DNA of 64,000 nucleotides from an uncultured Sutterella sp. (lineage in GTDB: Bacteria > Pseudomonadota > Gammaproteobacteria > Burkholderiales > Burkholderiaceae_F), in assembly GCA_900544255.1 (NCBI GenBank), contig UQUM01000003.1:1-64000 (forward strand), written 5' to 3'. Each line of letters opens with the position of its first letter. Position 1 is the first letter of the stretch. Below the pieces are notes generated by a model. That model saw nothing but the letters and a program-made list of their open reading frames with translations. It searched no databases and was not told the origin of the DNA. The translations under genes were made by a program, and so were the position numbers. Below, piece after piece: positions 33,744-43,016 of the stretch.

Positions 33744-36700
33744 TTACTTCTTCGGCCGCTTTTTACTCACGAGCCACGTGAAGAACACCGGGACGAAAAT
33801 CGTTGCAACGAAGGTCGCCGCGATCATCCCGCCGAACACGCCGGTGCCCATGGAGTGACGGGCTGAGGCACCGGCACCGGTTGCAAAGACCAAAGGCAGA
33901 ATTCCCATCACGAACGCCAACGACGTCATCAGAATCGGACGCAGCCGCAGACGCGCGGCTTCGATGGCGGCATCAAAGGGATTTAAGCCCTTTTCCAATT
34001 TCTGCACGGCAAATTCCACGATCAGAATGGCGTTTTTCGCCGAAAGCCCCACCAAGACGAGGAGCCCGATCTGGAAGTAGATGTCGTTTGTGAAGCCGCG
34101 TACCCAAAGGGCCAGCAAAGCGCCCAAAACAGCAAAGGGCACTGCCAGGACGACCGCAATCGGAAGAGACCACCGTTCGTAAAGCGCCGCGAGAATGAGG
34201 AACACGATGATGAGGCCGAAAGCAAAGGCCGTTACAGAAGAACTCCCGATGCGCTTTTCCTGCCAGGCTTGCCCGATCCATTCGACGGCGTAGCCTTCAG
34301 GTAGGAACTGTTGGGCGGTGTCTTCCACAATCCGAATGGCTTCGCCGGAACTTACGCCCTGCACGGCGGCGCCGGAGAACTGAGCCGCAAGATATCCGTT
34401 CATTCGCGCCAAGGATTCCGGACCCGAAATGCGTTCGACGGTGAGAATGGATGCCAAGGGAATCATTTCTCCCGACGAAGACGAACGCACCCAGCAGTGC
34501 CCGATGTCTTCGGGCGTCAGGCGGAAACGGTCTTCGGCCTGCATCATGACGCGGTAGATACGGCCGTTACGGGTGAAGTTGTTGATGAAGGAACCGGAGA
34601 AAAACGCCGTGAGCGTGTCAAAGACGTCTTCGGTTTTGACGCCGAGCCGCATGGCTTTTTCTTCATCGAGATCGACGCGGATCGCGGGGGACTCCGCGCG
34701 GATAAAGGAGCGCAGTCCCATGAGCTCGCGGCGTTCGCCGAGGCGCTCCAGAAAGTCGCGCGTCACGGCCTGCAGCTGCAGCGCATCATCCGACCCGCGC
34801 GCCTGAATGTAACCCGCAAAGCCGTTCGTAGAGCCCAAACCTCGGATGGCGGCGGGGGTGGAGGCCGTTGTGACCGATCCTTCGGCAGTGGCACCGATCT
34901 TGCGAAGCACCTGAAGAATTTCGTCGGCGGTCTCCGTGCGTTCCTCCCAGGGCTTGAGTTTCAGGATGAAGGTAGCAGCGTTGGGGCGGATGTCGCCCCC
35001 TTGGCTGTCAAAGCCTGTCATGACGAGAACGCTCGCAAGTCCCGGGAGTTCCTTTGTAATTTTTTTACGCATGGCGTCGCTTTCTGCGCGGGTGCGGACG
35101 AAGGAAGCCCCTTCGGGGAGCGTCATCGTCATGCGCAGAATCCCCTGGTCTTCCGTCGGCACGAAACTCGTCGGCGTGTGTTGCAAAAGCTGCCAGGCGC
35201 CCACGGTGACGGCGACGAGAATGAGGGCAGAGACGATGCGGAACCGAAGCGCCGTCTTCACGAGCTGCAGGTACCCGTAGGTGAAGCGATCCAACAACCG
35301 GTCAAAGTGCGAAAAGAACCAGCCCTTCTTTTTCTCAGCGTCGCCTTCTTTGAGAATGACAGCACAGAGAGACGGTGTCAAGGTGAGCGCAACAAACCCC
35401 GAAATCGATACGGAGACGGCAATCGTGATCGCGAACTGCTTATAGAGTTCGCCGGCCATGCCGCCCAAAAACGCGACCGGAATAAAGACGGCGGCAAGCA
35501 CGAGTACGATCGCCACCAAGGCGGAAGCGACTTCCTTCATGGCTTTCTGTGCGGCTTGCCGCGGGGGAAGTCCTTCCTTCGTCATGAGGCGCTCGACGTT
35601 TTCGAGCACTACGATCGCGTCATCCACCACAATGCCGATCGCGAGCGTCATCGCGAAGAGCGTGAGGGTGTTTAACGAAAAACCGAACGCCCAAAGCCCC
35701 GCCATGGTGCCGATTAAGGACACGGGGACGGCCAACATCGGAATGAGCGTGGTGCGCCAATTCTGCAGAAAGAGGAAGACGACGAGGAGCACGAGAAGCC
35801 CGGCTTCGCCCAAGGTTTTATAGACCTCATTTAGTGAAGCTTTCACAAACACCGTCGTGTCATCCGTGATTTCGTGTTCGACTTTTCCTGCGGGGTAAAG
35901 TTTCTCAAGACGCGTGAGTTCTGCTTTCACGGCGTCCGCTGCCGCCATGGCGTTCGCGCCCGACTGCAGATAAACCCCCACCGTGATGGAGGGTTTCCCT
36001 TGAAAGACGTTTAAGAACTCGTAACTGCGTTTACCGACCTCGGTGCGGGCGACGTCGCGCAGACGCACGGTATGGCCTTCCGAGTCGGACTTCAAGACAA
36101 TGCCGCCGAACTCTTCCGGGGTGAGTAACTGTCCCTTCGTACGGGTCGTGTAGAAAAGCTGCTGGGTGTCGGGGGTTGGGGCTGTTCCGATGCGCCCCGC
36201 GCCGCGTTCTTGGTTTTTATCCTTGACGGCGCTGCGGATATCGGAGGGCATCAGGCCCATCTGCGCCATCTTGAGCGGATCCATCCAAATGCGCATGGCG
36301 GACTGCGTGTTGCCGAAGACCGCCACATCCCCGATGCCGGGAAGGCGCTTTAAGTAATCCACGACGTTTAAAAGGGCGTAGTCCGCGAGCTGCGTCGGGG
36401 TGAGAGAACCGTCAGGCGACGTGTAGACAATCGTCATCAGGGAGTCGTTTGTGCGTTTACGCACGTTGACGCCGTTCGTGCGGACGACTTCCGGCAGACT
36501 TCGTTCTGCGGTTCTCACGCGGTTGTTGATTTCGACGACGGCGTCGTTCGCGTTCGTACCCACGTCAAAGACGCACTGAATACGTACGTCGCCGTTGGCA
36601 CGGATGCTCGTGGTGTAGTAGATGAGATTTTCGATGCCGGACAACTGATTTTCAATGGGCGCCGCGACCGTACGCGCCAAAGTCTGGGCGTTGGCGCCTT

Positions 36701-36851
36701 CGTAAGACGTGGAGACCATCACCGAGGGCGGCGTGATGTTGGGGTACTGCGACAGAGGGAGTACCCGCATCGCAATGAAGCCCGCAAGAACGATGAGAAT
36801 CGACAAGACTGCGGCAAAAATCGGGCGGCGGATGCAGAACTGACTGAGCAT
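33744..36851 (-). CDS. RND-family multidrug efflux permease (AcrB/MexB-like, HAE1)
   Basis: Proton-driven inner-membrane pump of tripartite efflux. 1035 residues, typical for HAE1. The start FCIRRPIFAAVLSILIVLAGFIAM is characteristic. The TM4 proton relay is seen in IGIVVDDAIVVLENVERLM (two Asp). The family block GRIYRVMMQAEDRFR and the C-terminal helices (GLLVLVGLSAKNAILIVEFA, MSLAF-type) are intact. It sits 12 bp after its adaptor-protein gene. No outer-membrane channel or TetR-type repressor is adjacent, so a TolC-like partner must be encoded elsewhere. Confidence 0.94.
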   Translation of the reverse strand: MLSQFCIRRPIFAAVLSILIVLAGFIAMRVLPLSQYPNITPPSVMVSTSYEGANAQTLARTVAAPIENQLSGIENLIYYTTSIRANGDVRIQCVFDVGTNANDAVVEINNRVRTAERSLPEVVRTNGVNVRKRTNDSLMTIVYTSPDGSLTPTQLADYALLNVVDYLKRLPGIGDVAVFGNTQSAMRIWMDPLKMAQMGLMPSDIRSAVKDKNQERGAGRIGTAPTPDTQQLFYTTRTKGQLLTPEEFGGIVLKSDSEGHTVRLRDVARTEVGKRSYEFLNVFQGKPSITVGVYLQSGANAMAAADAVKAELTRLEKLYPAGKVEHEITDDTTVFVKASLNEVYKTLGEAGLLVLLVVFLFLQNWRTTLIPMLAVPVSLIGTMAGLWAFGFSLNTLTLFAMTLAIGIVVDDAIVVLENVERLMTKEGLPPRQAAQKAMKEVASALVAIVLVLAAVFIPVAFLGGMAGELYKQFAITIAVSVSISGFVALTLTPSLCAVILKEGDAEKKKGWFFSHFDRLLDRFTYGYLQLVKTALRFRIVSALILVAVTVGAWQLLQHTPTSFVPTEDQGILRMTMTLPEGASFVRTRAESDAMRKKITKELPGLASVLVMTGFDSQGGDIRPNAATFILKLKPWEERTETADEILQVLRKIGATAEGSVTTASTPAAIRGLGSTNGFAGYIQARGSDDALQLQAVTRDFLERLGERRELMGLRSFIRAESPAIRVDLDEEKAMRLGVKTEDVFDTLTAFFSGSFINNFTRNGRIYRVMMQAEDRFRLTPEDIGHCWVRSSSSGEMIPLASILTVERISGPESLARMNGYLAAQFSGAAVQGVSSGEAIRIVEDTAQQFLPEGYAVEWIGQAWQEKRIGSSSVTAFAFGLIIVFLILAALYERWSLPIAVVLAVPFAVLGALLALWVRGFTNDIYFQIGLLVLVGLSAKNAILIVEFAVQKLEKGLNPFDAAIEAARLRLRPILMTSLAFVMGILPLVFATGAGASARHSMGTGVFGGMIAATFVATIFVPVFFTWLVSKKRPKK

Positions 36852-36863
36852 GGTAAGCCCCCG

Positions 36864-38021
36864 CTAGAGCTTCGCGTCGGCGGTGTGATCCGCGGCGGCG
36901 TAGGGATTCACTTCCGGCGCGGGGGGGAGGACGACGGGCGTTGCTTTCACGGCCGTGCCGTCTTTGATGCGCTGCAGGTTGCTCACCACCACGGCTTCGC
37001 CCTCGGAAAGTCCCGACAAAACGATCCAATCCGAAGACTTCCAGGTCCCCAACTTCACGGTGCGGGCAGACACCTTACCGTCTTTTTCAATAAAGAGCTG
37101 ATAGGTGCCGTCGGGTTTCTGCTGCACGGCACCTTGGGGGACGCGGAAAACGTTTTCCAGCGTCTCACGCGCAAGCTGCACGTGCACATACTGACCGGGG
37201 AGAACCTGGCTCTTTTCCGTCAGGCGGGCGCGCAGGGTAAGGGTCGCCGTTTTGGGATCAATTTCCCGGGCGACGTAGTCAAGTTCCCCCGTGAGTTCGT
37301 TTCCGGCGGTATCAAAAAGTCGAACGGGGTTCGCGGTCGTGATGCGGCGTCCGGCCGCATCGCTCTCCGAAATCGAGAACGTGACCCGCAGATCATCGGG
37401 CTGAGAGAGTGTGGTGAGTACGGTGGAACCCGCCGTCACCCAGCCGCCGACGTTCACCAGCGCACGCCCCGCGGTACCCGCCGTGGGTGCCGTGATGCGG
37501 GTGTAGGCAAGATTAAGGCGTGCGGTTGTGAGCGCGGCCTGGGCGGCCTTCACTTGAGAGGCGGAAACGGTGAGCGAACTTTTGGCGTCATCCAAGGCTT
37601 TGCGGCTCGAACTCCCGGCCGCGGCGAGCTGGGCCGTGCGTTTCATTTCGCGCTCGGCCTGAGCGTATTCGGCCTGACGCTGTTTTACGGTTGCTTCCGC
37701 GGCAGCAAGCGCTGCCTTGTAAGGCGCTTCATCAATCACAAAGAGTGTTGCCCCTGCTTTGACGCTCGTGCCTTCCGCGTAGCCGATACGGGTAAGGTTG
37801 CCCGCGACGCGGCTCACCACGTTGATTTCGGAACGGCCTTCGGCGCGACCGAGCGCTTCGAGCCACATCGGTTCGTCCGACGGGACGGCGGCGATGGTTT
37901 TAACGGGAACCGGGGCTTTGGTCGTGGGTTTCGGAGTGTCCTTGCATCCGGCAGTCACTAAGACGACGGCGGAAAAGAGAAGAGCCAGCGTCGCCGACGG
38001 ACGGGAAAAAACGTTCAGCAT
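36864..38021 (-). CDS. RND efflux membrane-fusion (adaptor) lipoprotein (AcrA/MexA-like)
   Basis: Periplasmic adaptor linking the RND pump to the outer-membrane channel. The ATG at 38021 gives a lipoprotein signal with lipobox VTAGC at about residues 20-24; the frame extends to 38087 but that would bury the signal. Lipoyl-like halves flank an alpha-hairpin rich in Ala/Glu (AALAAAEATVKQRQAEYAQ region), then the beta-barrel with PGQYVHVQL and the VPQGAVQQKPDG block. First gene of the two-gene pump operon. Confidence 0.92.
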   Translation of the reverse strand: MLNVFSRPSATLALLFSAVVLVTAGCKDTPKPTTKAPVPVKTIAAVPSDEPMWLEALGRAEGRSEINVVSRVAGNLTRIGYAEGTSVKAGATLFVIDEAPYKAALAAAEATVKQRQAEYAQAEREMKRTAQLAAAGSSSRKALDDAKSSLTVSASQVKAAQAALTTARLNLAYTRITAPTAGTAGRALVNVGGWVTAGSTVLTTLSQPDDLRVTFSISESDAAGRRITTANPVRLFDTAGNELTGELDYVAREIDPKTATLTLRARLTEKSQVLPGQYVHVQLARETLENVFRVPQGAVQQKPDGTYQLFIEKDGKVSARTVKLGTWKSSDWIVLSGLSEGEAVVVSNLQRIKDGTAVKATPVVLPPAPEVNPYAAADHTADAKL

Positions 38022-38196
38022 AGCGGTATGTCTTTTTGAGTGGACGGGGCCGGTGTCTTTGGGCACTCTTTTCCCCAAGATGGCCAACAGTATGGCGCGG
38101 CGGGCTTAAGGGGGGACGAAGCGGTGAAGAAAATTAACTTTAATTTACCCGGCGTCAACGACAAGGTGGTCATCGGGAAGAGGAAGCATTGCAGAC

Positions 38197-39471
38197 TTAA
38201 GACCAAAGAACGGCCATGGGGACGGCATAACAGTTGTCCCCGTAGTCTCTCAGGGCCTGTCCGCAGTAGAGAATGACAGAGCCGACGACAGTGTCTCGGT
38301 TCCGTTCTTTAAACCAACGAATATTTTCGAAATCTTGGTTGTTGACGGATTCTCCGGCCTTGACTTCAATCAGGATCATTTTTCCCTGAGAATTTTCTAA
38401 AATAAAGTCAATTTCCTGTCGTTGAGACGATCTTAGATGAAAGATGGACCAGTCGCCGTCGGCTTCTGCAAGCGGAATCAGTTGGTTATAAACCCAAGTT
38501 TCAATAAGGTTTCCGATAAAGTCTGAGGCGACTTTGTGGTTGGATTGGCTCCAGGTTTTCAGATCGTCAAGACTGTAATGCCCCAGGACGGCACTCATCA
38601 GTCCGGTATCCGTGAGCTCCCATTTGGGGGATTTCGTCATGCGTTCGTAAGGCCTTTTTGTCCAGGCCGGTACGGCGTCAATGAGATACATGGTACGGAG
38701 GGCTTCGACAAATTTTGTCACCAGGCGAATATCCTCTTGTAGGTCACGGCTGGTTTCGCTTAAGTTGACGGTTCGACTGGAGACGGAGGACATCCGATAA
38801 AGAATCTGTTTTAAAAATTCTTTTTTCCGAAAATCAGCGATATCCAGAAGATCGCGTTCTACCAAAGCTGACACATAATCTCGGAACCAAATTTTCCTCA
38901 TTCGGGGGGAGGCGTGAAGCACGGAAGGGTAACCGCCCTCCAATGCTTTCTGTAGGACAATGTCTTTGCAGCATTCCTCGGGGGTATAAAAAAGTTTTCC
39001 CAACCGGCCGTTGATAATGTCGGTAAAGAATCCGCGTTTATCAACGCCGGCAATTTCGGCAGCGGTCAGGGTACGGAGTCGGACGATCCCCAGGCGTCCA
39101 GCCAAGGATTCGTTGACGGACGGCAGAGCACGGTAGTTGGAAGAACCGGATAAAAGAATCCGTCCGGGGGTCTGTTCCCGATCAACAAAATATTTGATTT
39201 GTCCGAACAAGACGGGGACTTTTTGTACTTCGTCAATCGCTACGCGTTCGGCATGGTTCAGATAACTTCGAAGAAAAGCATTGGGGTCGGCTTGGGCCGC
39301 ACTGAGCGTATCAACGTCGTCAAAGGACAAAAGAATGTCGCGTGAGGTCAGCATGTGTTGCAGTAGGGTGGTCTTACCGCACTGTCTCGGACCGCAGACA
39401 AGCACAATCCTCATGACGGAGCAATGAAGTTTAAATTCTGATTCCATCAGACGGGAAAGATAGGCAGACAT
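38197..39471 (-). CDS. AAA_14/DUF4143 ATPase with a PD-(D/E)XK-like C-terminus (module copy 1)
   Basis: A P-loop ATPase of the AAA_14 group fused to DUF4143. Walker A GPRQCGKTTLL lies near residues 27-37, Walker B VAIDEVQKVP near 77-86, and sensor LLSGSSNYRAL near 105-115. The C-terminal domain has EIDFIL followed by ILIEVKAGES, the D...ExK arrangement of PD-(D/E)XK-type nucleases. The function of the family is not established; members have been linked to toxin-antitoxin-like or defence roles, but that is not proven. Its start lies 14 bp from a tandem array of 23-bp repeats, discussed as a possible system. Base composition is more AT-rich than neighbouring core genes, suggesting transfer. Confidence 0.85.
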   Translation of the reverse strand: MSAYLSRLMESEFKLHCSVMRIVLVCGPRQCGKTTLLQHMLTSRDILLSFDDVDTLSAAQADPNAFLRSYLNHAERVAIDEVQKVPVLFGQIKYFVDREQTPGRILLSGSSNYRALPSVNESLAGRLGIVRLRTLTAAEIAGVDKRGFFTDIINGRLGKLFYTPEECCKDIVLQKALEGGYPSVLHASPRMRKIWFRDYVSALVERDLLDIADFRKKEFLKQILYRMSSVSSRTVNLSETSRDLQEDIRLVTKFVEALRTMYLIDAVPAWTKRPYERMTKSPKWELTDTGLMSAVLGHYSLDDLKTWSQSNHKVASDFIGNLIETWVYNQLIPLAEADGDWSIFHLRSSQRQEIDFILENSQGKMILIEVKAGESVNNQDFENIRWFKERNRDTVVGSVILYCGQALRDYGDNCYAVPMAVLWS

Positions 39472-39485
39472 AGCCGGAACCTCAA

Positions 39486-39600
39486 AAATTGGTTGTCTGA
39501 ATTATACAGTTCCTCTTGTCTTTTTTTGACAGTACAACTTGTCTCAATTATGCATTTCAATCTGTCTTAATTTGACATTTTAGTTTGTCTTATTTTGACA
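39486..39600 (-). repeat. Array 1: five tandem 23-bp repeats upstream of the AAA_14 gene
   Basis: Reading toward the ATPase gene (minus strand), five contiguous 23-bp units fill 39600-39486 (boundaries 39578, 39555, 39532, 39509, 39486). Each has the inner pattern TGTC-N7-GACA or a near variant (for example TGTCAAAATAAGACA, TGTCAAATTAAGACA, TGCATAATTGAGACA). The units are imperfect copies, with no separate spacers. The last ends 14 bp before the start codon, so the array covers the promoter/leader. Confidence 0.9.
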
Positions 39601-39764
39601 GTTGTATTATTAAAAAGCCTGAAAATAAACGAAAATAACATCTGTGGCTTGATGTTTTCTTACGATGATAAAAATGTCTGTAATCACGCCATATAATGGG
39701 CGAAAAGAAGGGGGTGACGGAAACATACCTTGAGGGATACTTGGTTAATCGGAAGGAGCGAACT

Positions 39765-39959
39765 ATGACTTCTACGCAAGTCGCATCGAAAACGAAAATC
39801 TCAACGGAAAAAAAGCAAGATAGGATTGCTTCTGAGAAAGACGACCGCATGCGGTACGAACCTCGTATCCGCTTTTCCAACCCGCATCTCATGCGGGCCG
39901 AAATCGTCAACGGAAAAGTCATCGTGACGGCCGGTTGGAGGGACGACGATGACGAGTGA
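39765..39959 (+). CDS. Small acidic-tailed hypothetical protein
   Basis: 64 residues from ATG 39765, which has an AAGGAG ribosome binding site; the frame extends to 39696 without a better start. Lys-rich first half, then YEPRIRFSNPHLMRAEIVNGKVIVTAGW and a DDDDE tail. No known domain. It is divergent from the AAA_14 gene, with the 23-bp array and about 165 bp of AT-rich DNA between them. Whether it is part of that module is unknown. Confidence 0.5.
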   Translation: MTSTQVASKTKISTEKKQDRIASEKDDRMRYEPRIRFSNPHLMRAEIVNGKVIVTAGWRDDDDE

Positions 39960-39979
39960 AAAAGGACGTCGTGCGTAAA

Positions 39980-40017
39980 AAGGGAGGTCGCGGAAAGAAA
40001 ACCCGTCAGCCTCCCTG
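39980..40017. terminator. Terminator between the small ORF and the aminopeptidase gene
   Basis: AGGGAGG / CCTCCCT stem with A/T runs at both sides; it probably serves the small + strand gene and the minus-strand aminopeptidase gene ending at 40025. Confidence 0.6.
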
Positions 40018-40024
40018 AAAATCA

Positions 40025-41821
40025 TCAAATGATGTCGGTTGCGCGGTTCAGCCACCGCTGCGCCCGCGGTGACAGACGGTTCGTGAGTGCTTCCTTCACC
40101 TTGCGGTGATAGTCGTTCACCCACCAGATTTCATAGGGCGTCATCATCGCCGTGGTGATGAGTCGGTAGTCAATCGGGCAGATCGTGAGCGTTTCCATCG
40201 TGAGAAACGGCATCATTTCGTCGGGTTCCGCGTTAGCAGCGACGGGCGTAACGAGGTTTTCGATGCGGATGCCCCAGCGGCCTGAGCGGTAAAGCCCCGG
40301 TTCGTTGGAAATGACGATCCCTGGGACGAGGCGGGTGTCGTCCGTAGTGGGGCAGCGCGGGCTGATGTGCGCGGGGCCTTCGTGCACCGAGAGGTGGAAC
40401 CCCACGCCGTGCCCCGTGCCGTGACCGTAGTCGGCGCCGATCGCCCAAATGGGGGCACGCGCCAAGGTGTCCAACTGCGCGGCGTAGGCTCCTTTGGGGA
40501 AGCGCGTCGTCGCAATCGCGATGTGCCCGCGCAGCACCGCCGTGAAGTCGCGCTTCATTTCGGGCGTGGGGCGGCCGACCGCCACCGTACGGGTGACGTC
40601 CGTGGTGCCGCCCGTGTACTGGGCGCCGCTGTCCACCAAGAGGACGTTGTCCTGCAGGAGTTCGGCTGCCGTATCTTTTTTCGGCGTGTAATGGGGTTCC
40701 GCGGCATTGGGGCCCCAGGCCGCAATCGTCGTGAAGCTCTCGTCAAAGAAATCGGGGCTCTTCGCGCGGGCTTCGTGCAGGAAGTCCGCAACGTCGCTCT
40801 CCGTAATCTTCGTGGCGTTGGCGTCACATTCCGCCACCCACGCGAAGGTTTCCGCGAGTGCCACGCCGTCGGTGACCATGGCATTTCGAAGTGCATCCAA
40901 TTCCTCCGGCGTCTTGCGGCTTTTGAGAATGGTCGTCACTTGCGTGCCGGACACAATCTGAGCGTCTGAGCGGCCGTTTACCACCGCCGCGGCTTTGGCG
41001 CAGGTGCGGTACTTGTCAAGAAGCACCGTCCCTTTGATTTTCGACAGTGCGTCAAACGCACTGTCGTAAGGTGCCGTTTGAATTCCGGCGTCAGCAAGGT
41101 ACTTTTTCACGTCGTCCGTCAATTTCACGTCATCCACAAAGAGCACGGCATCTGTGGGGGTGACGAGTAAGAAACTCACGAAGACCGGGGTGTGGAGCAC
41201 GTCGGAACCCCGAAGGTTCACCGTCCAGGCGATGTCGTCCAGGCTCGAAAGAAACGTGGCTGCGGCTTTCTTTTCCGCAAGGTTCTGACGGATTTCAGCG
41301 AGTTTCTCAGCAACGGGTTTCTGTGCCGACGTGAAGACGCGCACGGGAGCGGCGGAGCGCGCCGGGCGTTCCGGCCAAAGGTGGTCGATCAAATCTTCCG
41401 TGTCTTCGACCGTTACGGATTTCGCGGCCATCTCGGTTTCCAAGTGTTCCAGACGTTCCGCGGCGACGGTTGCGAAGTCCACGCCCACGTGAGAGTCGTC
41501 TGCGAGATTCATCGCGAGCCATGCCCGCGGCGTCGGCACGTCTTCTTTCCCCGCCTGCATGACGGTGATGCCGGTGCCCGCGGTTTCGCGCGCGGCCTGA
41601 TCCCAATAGCGGCTGTCCGTCCAGAGAAGGGCTTTGTCCGCCGTCACGATGAGGGTGCCGGCAGACCCCGTGAACCTCGTGAGGTAGCGGCGAAGCGCCC
41701 AGTTTTCGGGGAGATATTCACTCATGTGCGGGTCGCCTGTGGTAACGATGAGGGCCGTCAGATCGCGGTCGGTGAGAGCCTGTCGCACGGCGGCCAGGCG
41801 TTCGGAAACAGATGTCGGCAT
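40025..41821 (-). CDS. Xaa-Pro aminopeptidase (M24B family, long form)
   Basis: Cytoplasmic metallopeptidase that removes N-terminal residues before proline. The 598-aa three-domain layout matches the long aminopeptidase P group: two creatinase-like N-terminal domains and a C-terminal pita-bread domain. Metal ligands are visible in LLVDSGAQYTGGTTDVTR (two Asp), HGTGHGVGF (His), ISNEPGLY (Glu) and GIRIENLV (Glu). Confidence 0.93.
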   Translation of the reverse strand: MPTSVSERLAAVRQALTDRDLTALIVTTGDPHMSEYLPENWALRRYLTRFTGSAGTLIVTADKALLWTDSRYWDQAARETAGTGITVMQAGKEDVPTPRAWLAMNLADDSHVGVDFATVAAERLEHLETEMAAKSVTVEDTEDLIDHLWPERPARSAAPVRVFTSAQKPVAEKLAEIRQNLAEKKAAATFLSSLDDIAWTVNLRGSDVLHTPVFVSFLLVTPTDAVLFVDDVKLTDDVKKYLADAGIQTAPYDSAFDALSKIKGTVLLDKYRTCAKAAAVVNGRSDAQIVSGTQVTTILKSRKTPEELDALRNAMVTDGVALAETFAWVAECDANATKITESDVADFLHEARAKSPDFFDESFTTIAAWGPNAAEPHYTPKKDTAAELLQDNVLLVDSGAQYTGGTTDVTRTVAVGRPTPEMKRDFTAVLRGHIAIATTRFPKGAYAAQLDTLARAPIWAIGADYGHGTGHGVGFHLSVHEGPAHISPRCPTTDDTRLVPGIVISNEPGLYRSGRWGIRIENLVTPVAANAEPDEMMPFLTMETLTICPIDYRLITTAMMTPYEIWWVNDYHRKVKEALTNRLSPRAQRWLNRATDII

Positions 41822-42192
41822 AAAGACCTTCTTAACTTCTGGTGTCGTTCCTCTAACAAGTGGGAACGGCGCTTGGGCGTGAGTTTAGAAGAGTTTTTGG
41901 CGAGTGAGTGAGGCGGAGAAGAGAAGGTAGAAAAAGAACGTTCAATACAATGACGAACTGCCATATCGCCCGTGGATGACCGCGGTACGAAAAATTCGGT
42001 GTTGGTAGGGGGCGTTCACCCGTCATCGAGGAATGCGTCAGAATGATGGCTTACTCGCAGAAGCTGTTCAACAGATCTGAGATCGGAATTACGGCGCCGC
42101 GGCTATAAAAACGCTGATTCGCGTAGCGGCCGTATTCTCTGAAGAAAAGCGGGCGTTTGTGTGTTGGCAGAGCGCCGACGCTGAGCAGCTGG
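41822..42192. other. Intergenic region without a recognised gene
   Basis: About 370 bp between the aminopeptidase and a small lipoprotein gene. No convincing ORF, RNA or repeat was found; it presumably includes the aminopeptidase promoter. Confidence 0.4.
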
Positions 42193-42549
42193 TCAAAAGA
42201 GTTTCCGCAACGTGACGGTCAACGGCATTTCGGCCGCGCCGTTTTCCCGTGTATCCTGTCCGACGTTGACGGATTCGATGCGCCAGCCCGCGTCATAAAG
42301 TTCAATGACGGACGCGGTGATGTGAAGCGCCGGACAATCTAAGGGCAGCGTTTCGAAAGCGTTGCCGACGGAAAGCGGAACGGTTGAAACGCAGGCCAAC
42401 CGCATGCGGTTCGGGGCGTCGTAAAGCGGCGTGAGATCGGCGCGCGGGGTGGCCGAGATTTCATCGGTTTCGTCCGAATCGGTCGTGGCACAGCCCGTGA
42501 GGAGGGCGCCTACGGCAATGGCAGCACAAAGAGCAAGCTTGAATGACAT
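42193..42549 (-). CDS. Small putative lipoprotein
   Basis: 118 residues with a signal peptide and lipobox LLTGC (about residues 16-20), so it is probably anchored to a membrane. The mature part has two cysteines and a short beta-rich region (DAGWRIESVNVGQDTREN ... PLTVTLRKLF). No family is recognised. Monocistronic on the minus strand. Confidence 0.65.
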   Translation of the reverse strand: MSFKLALCAAIAVGALLTGCATTDSDETDEISATPRADLTPLYDAPNRMRLACVSTVPLSVGNAFETLPLDCPALHITASVIELYDAGWRIESVNVGQDTRENGAAEMPLTVTLRKLF

Positions 42550-42628
42550 GGGTAGTTTTCTGTGTTGAGAGTGTGGTTGTTACTTGACCGTTGTCGTATC
42601 AACTTTTTGACGAGCAGAAGTAGCTCGT

Positions 42629-42934
42629 TCAGGCGGGCGACGGGAAGGCGGTGAGGAAAATCGTGCGCTGTTGCCACGCCTTGAGGTTGTATTCGACGAA
42701 TTTATCCCCGGCACACACGTAGGCAAAGGGGACGTTGGCGTTGTGAAAAAGCACGTAGTCCGCCCGTGTGCGGCTCGATTCCTTGTAAGTCTTATTTTGG
42801 TCGGGAACGATGCGGAAGCGGTCAGCCTTGAGGTTGTATTCCATCGCGATCTGCGACAACGGCCAGCCGGCTTTCTGCAGCGCGGGCGTAATGCGCTGCG
42901 TTTTGGTGTCTTCTTCTGAAAGCAAAACGGTCAT
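42629..42934 (-). pseudogene. Remnant of a type I restriction enzyme R subunit (N-terminal fragment)
   Basis: 101 residues matching the start of HsdR/EcoEI-type R proteins: EEDTKTQRITPALQKAGWPLSQIAMEY followed by RADYVLFHNANVPFAYVCAGDKF. In intact proteins the last block carries a PD-(D/E)XK Glu-x-Lys site; here it reads CAGDK, so the catalytic Glu is not visible. The ORF ends soon after, and the helicase motor (over 700 residues) is missing. No hsdM or hsdS genes are present. Confidence 0.6.
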
Positions 42935-43016
42935 CTAAAAAGCCCTCATCGGCGCGGAATCCGCACGTCAAGTCAATGGAAATACAGGATCAAACAACAA
43001 TTTTAACAAGGGAAGG

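Noticed and set aside
34311..35675. A 454-codon open frame antisense to the RND permease
   Set aside because: A shadow of the permease; Arg/Gly-rich without any domain.
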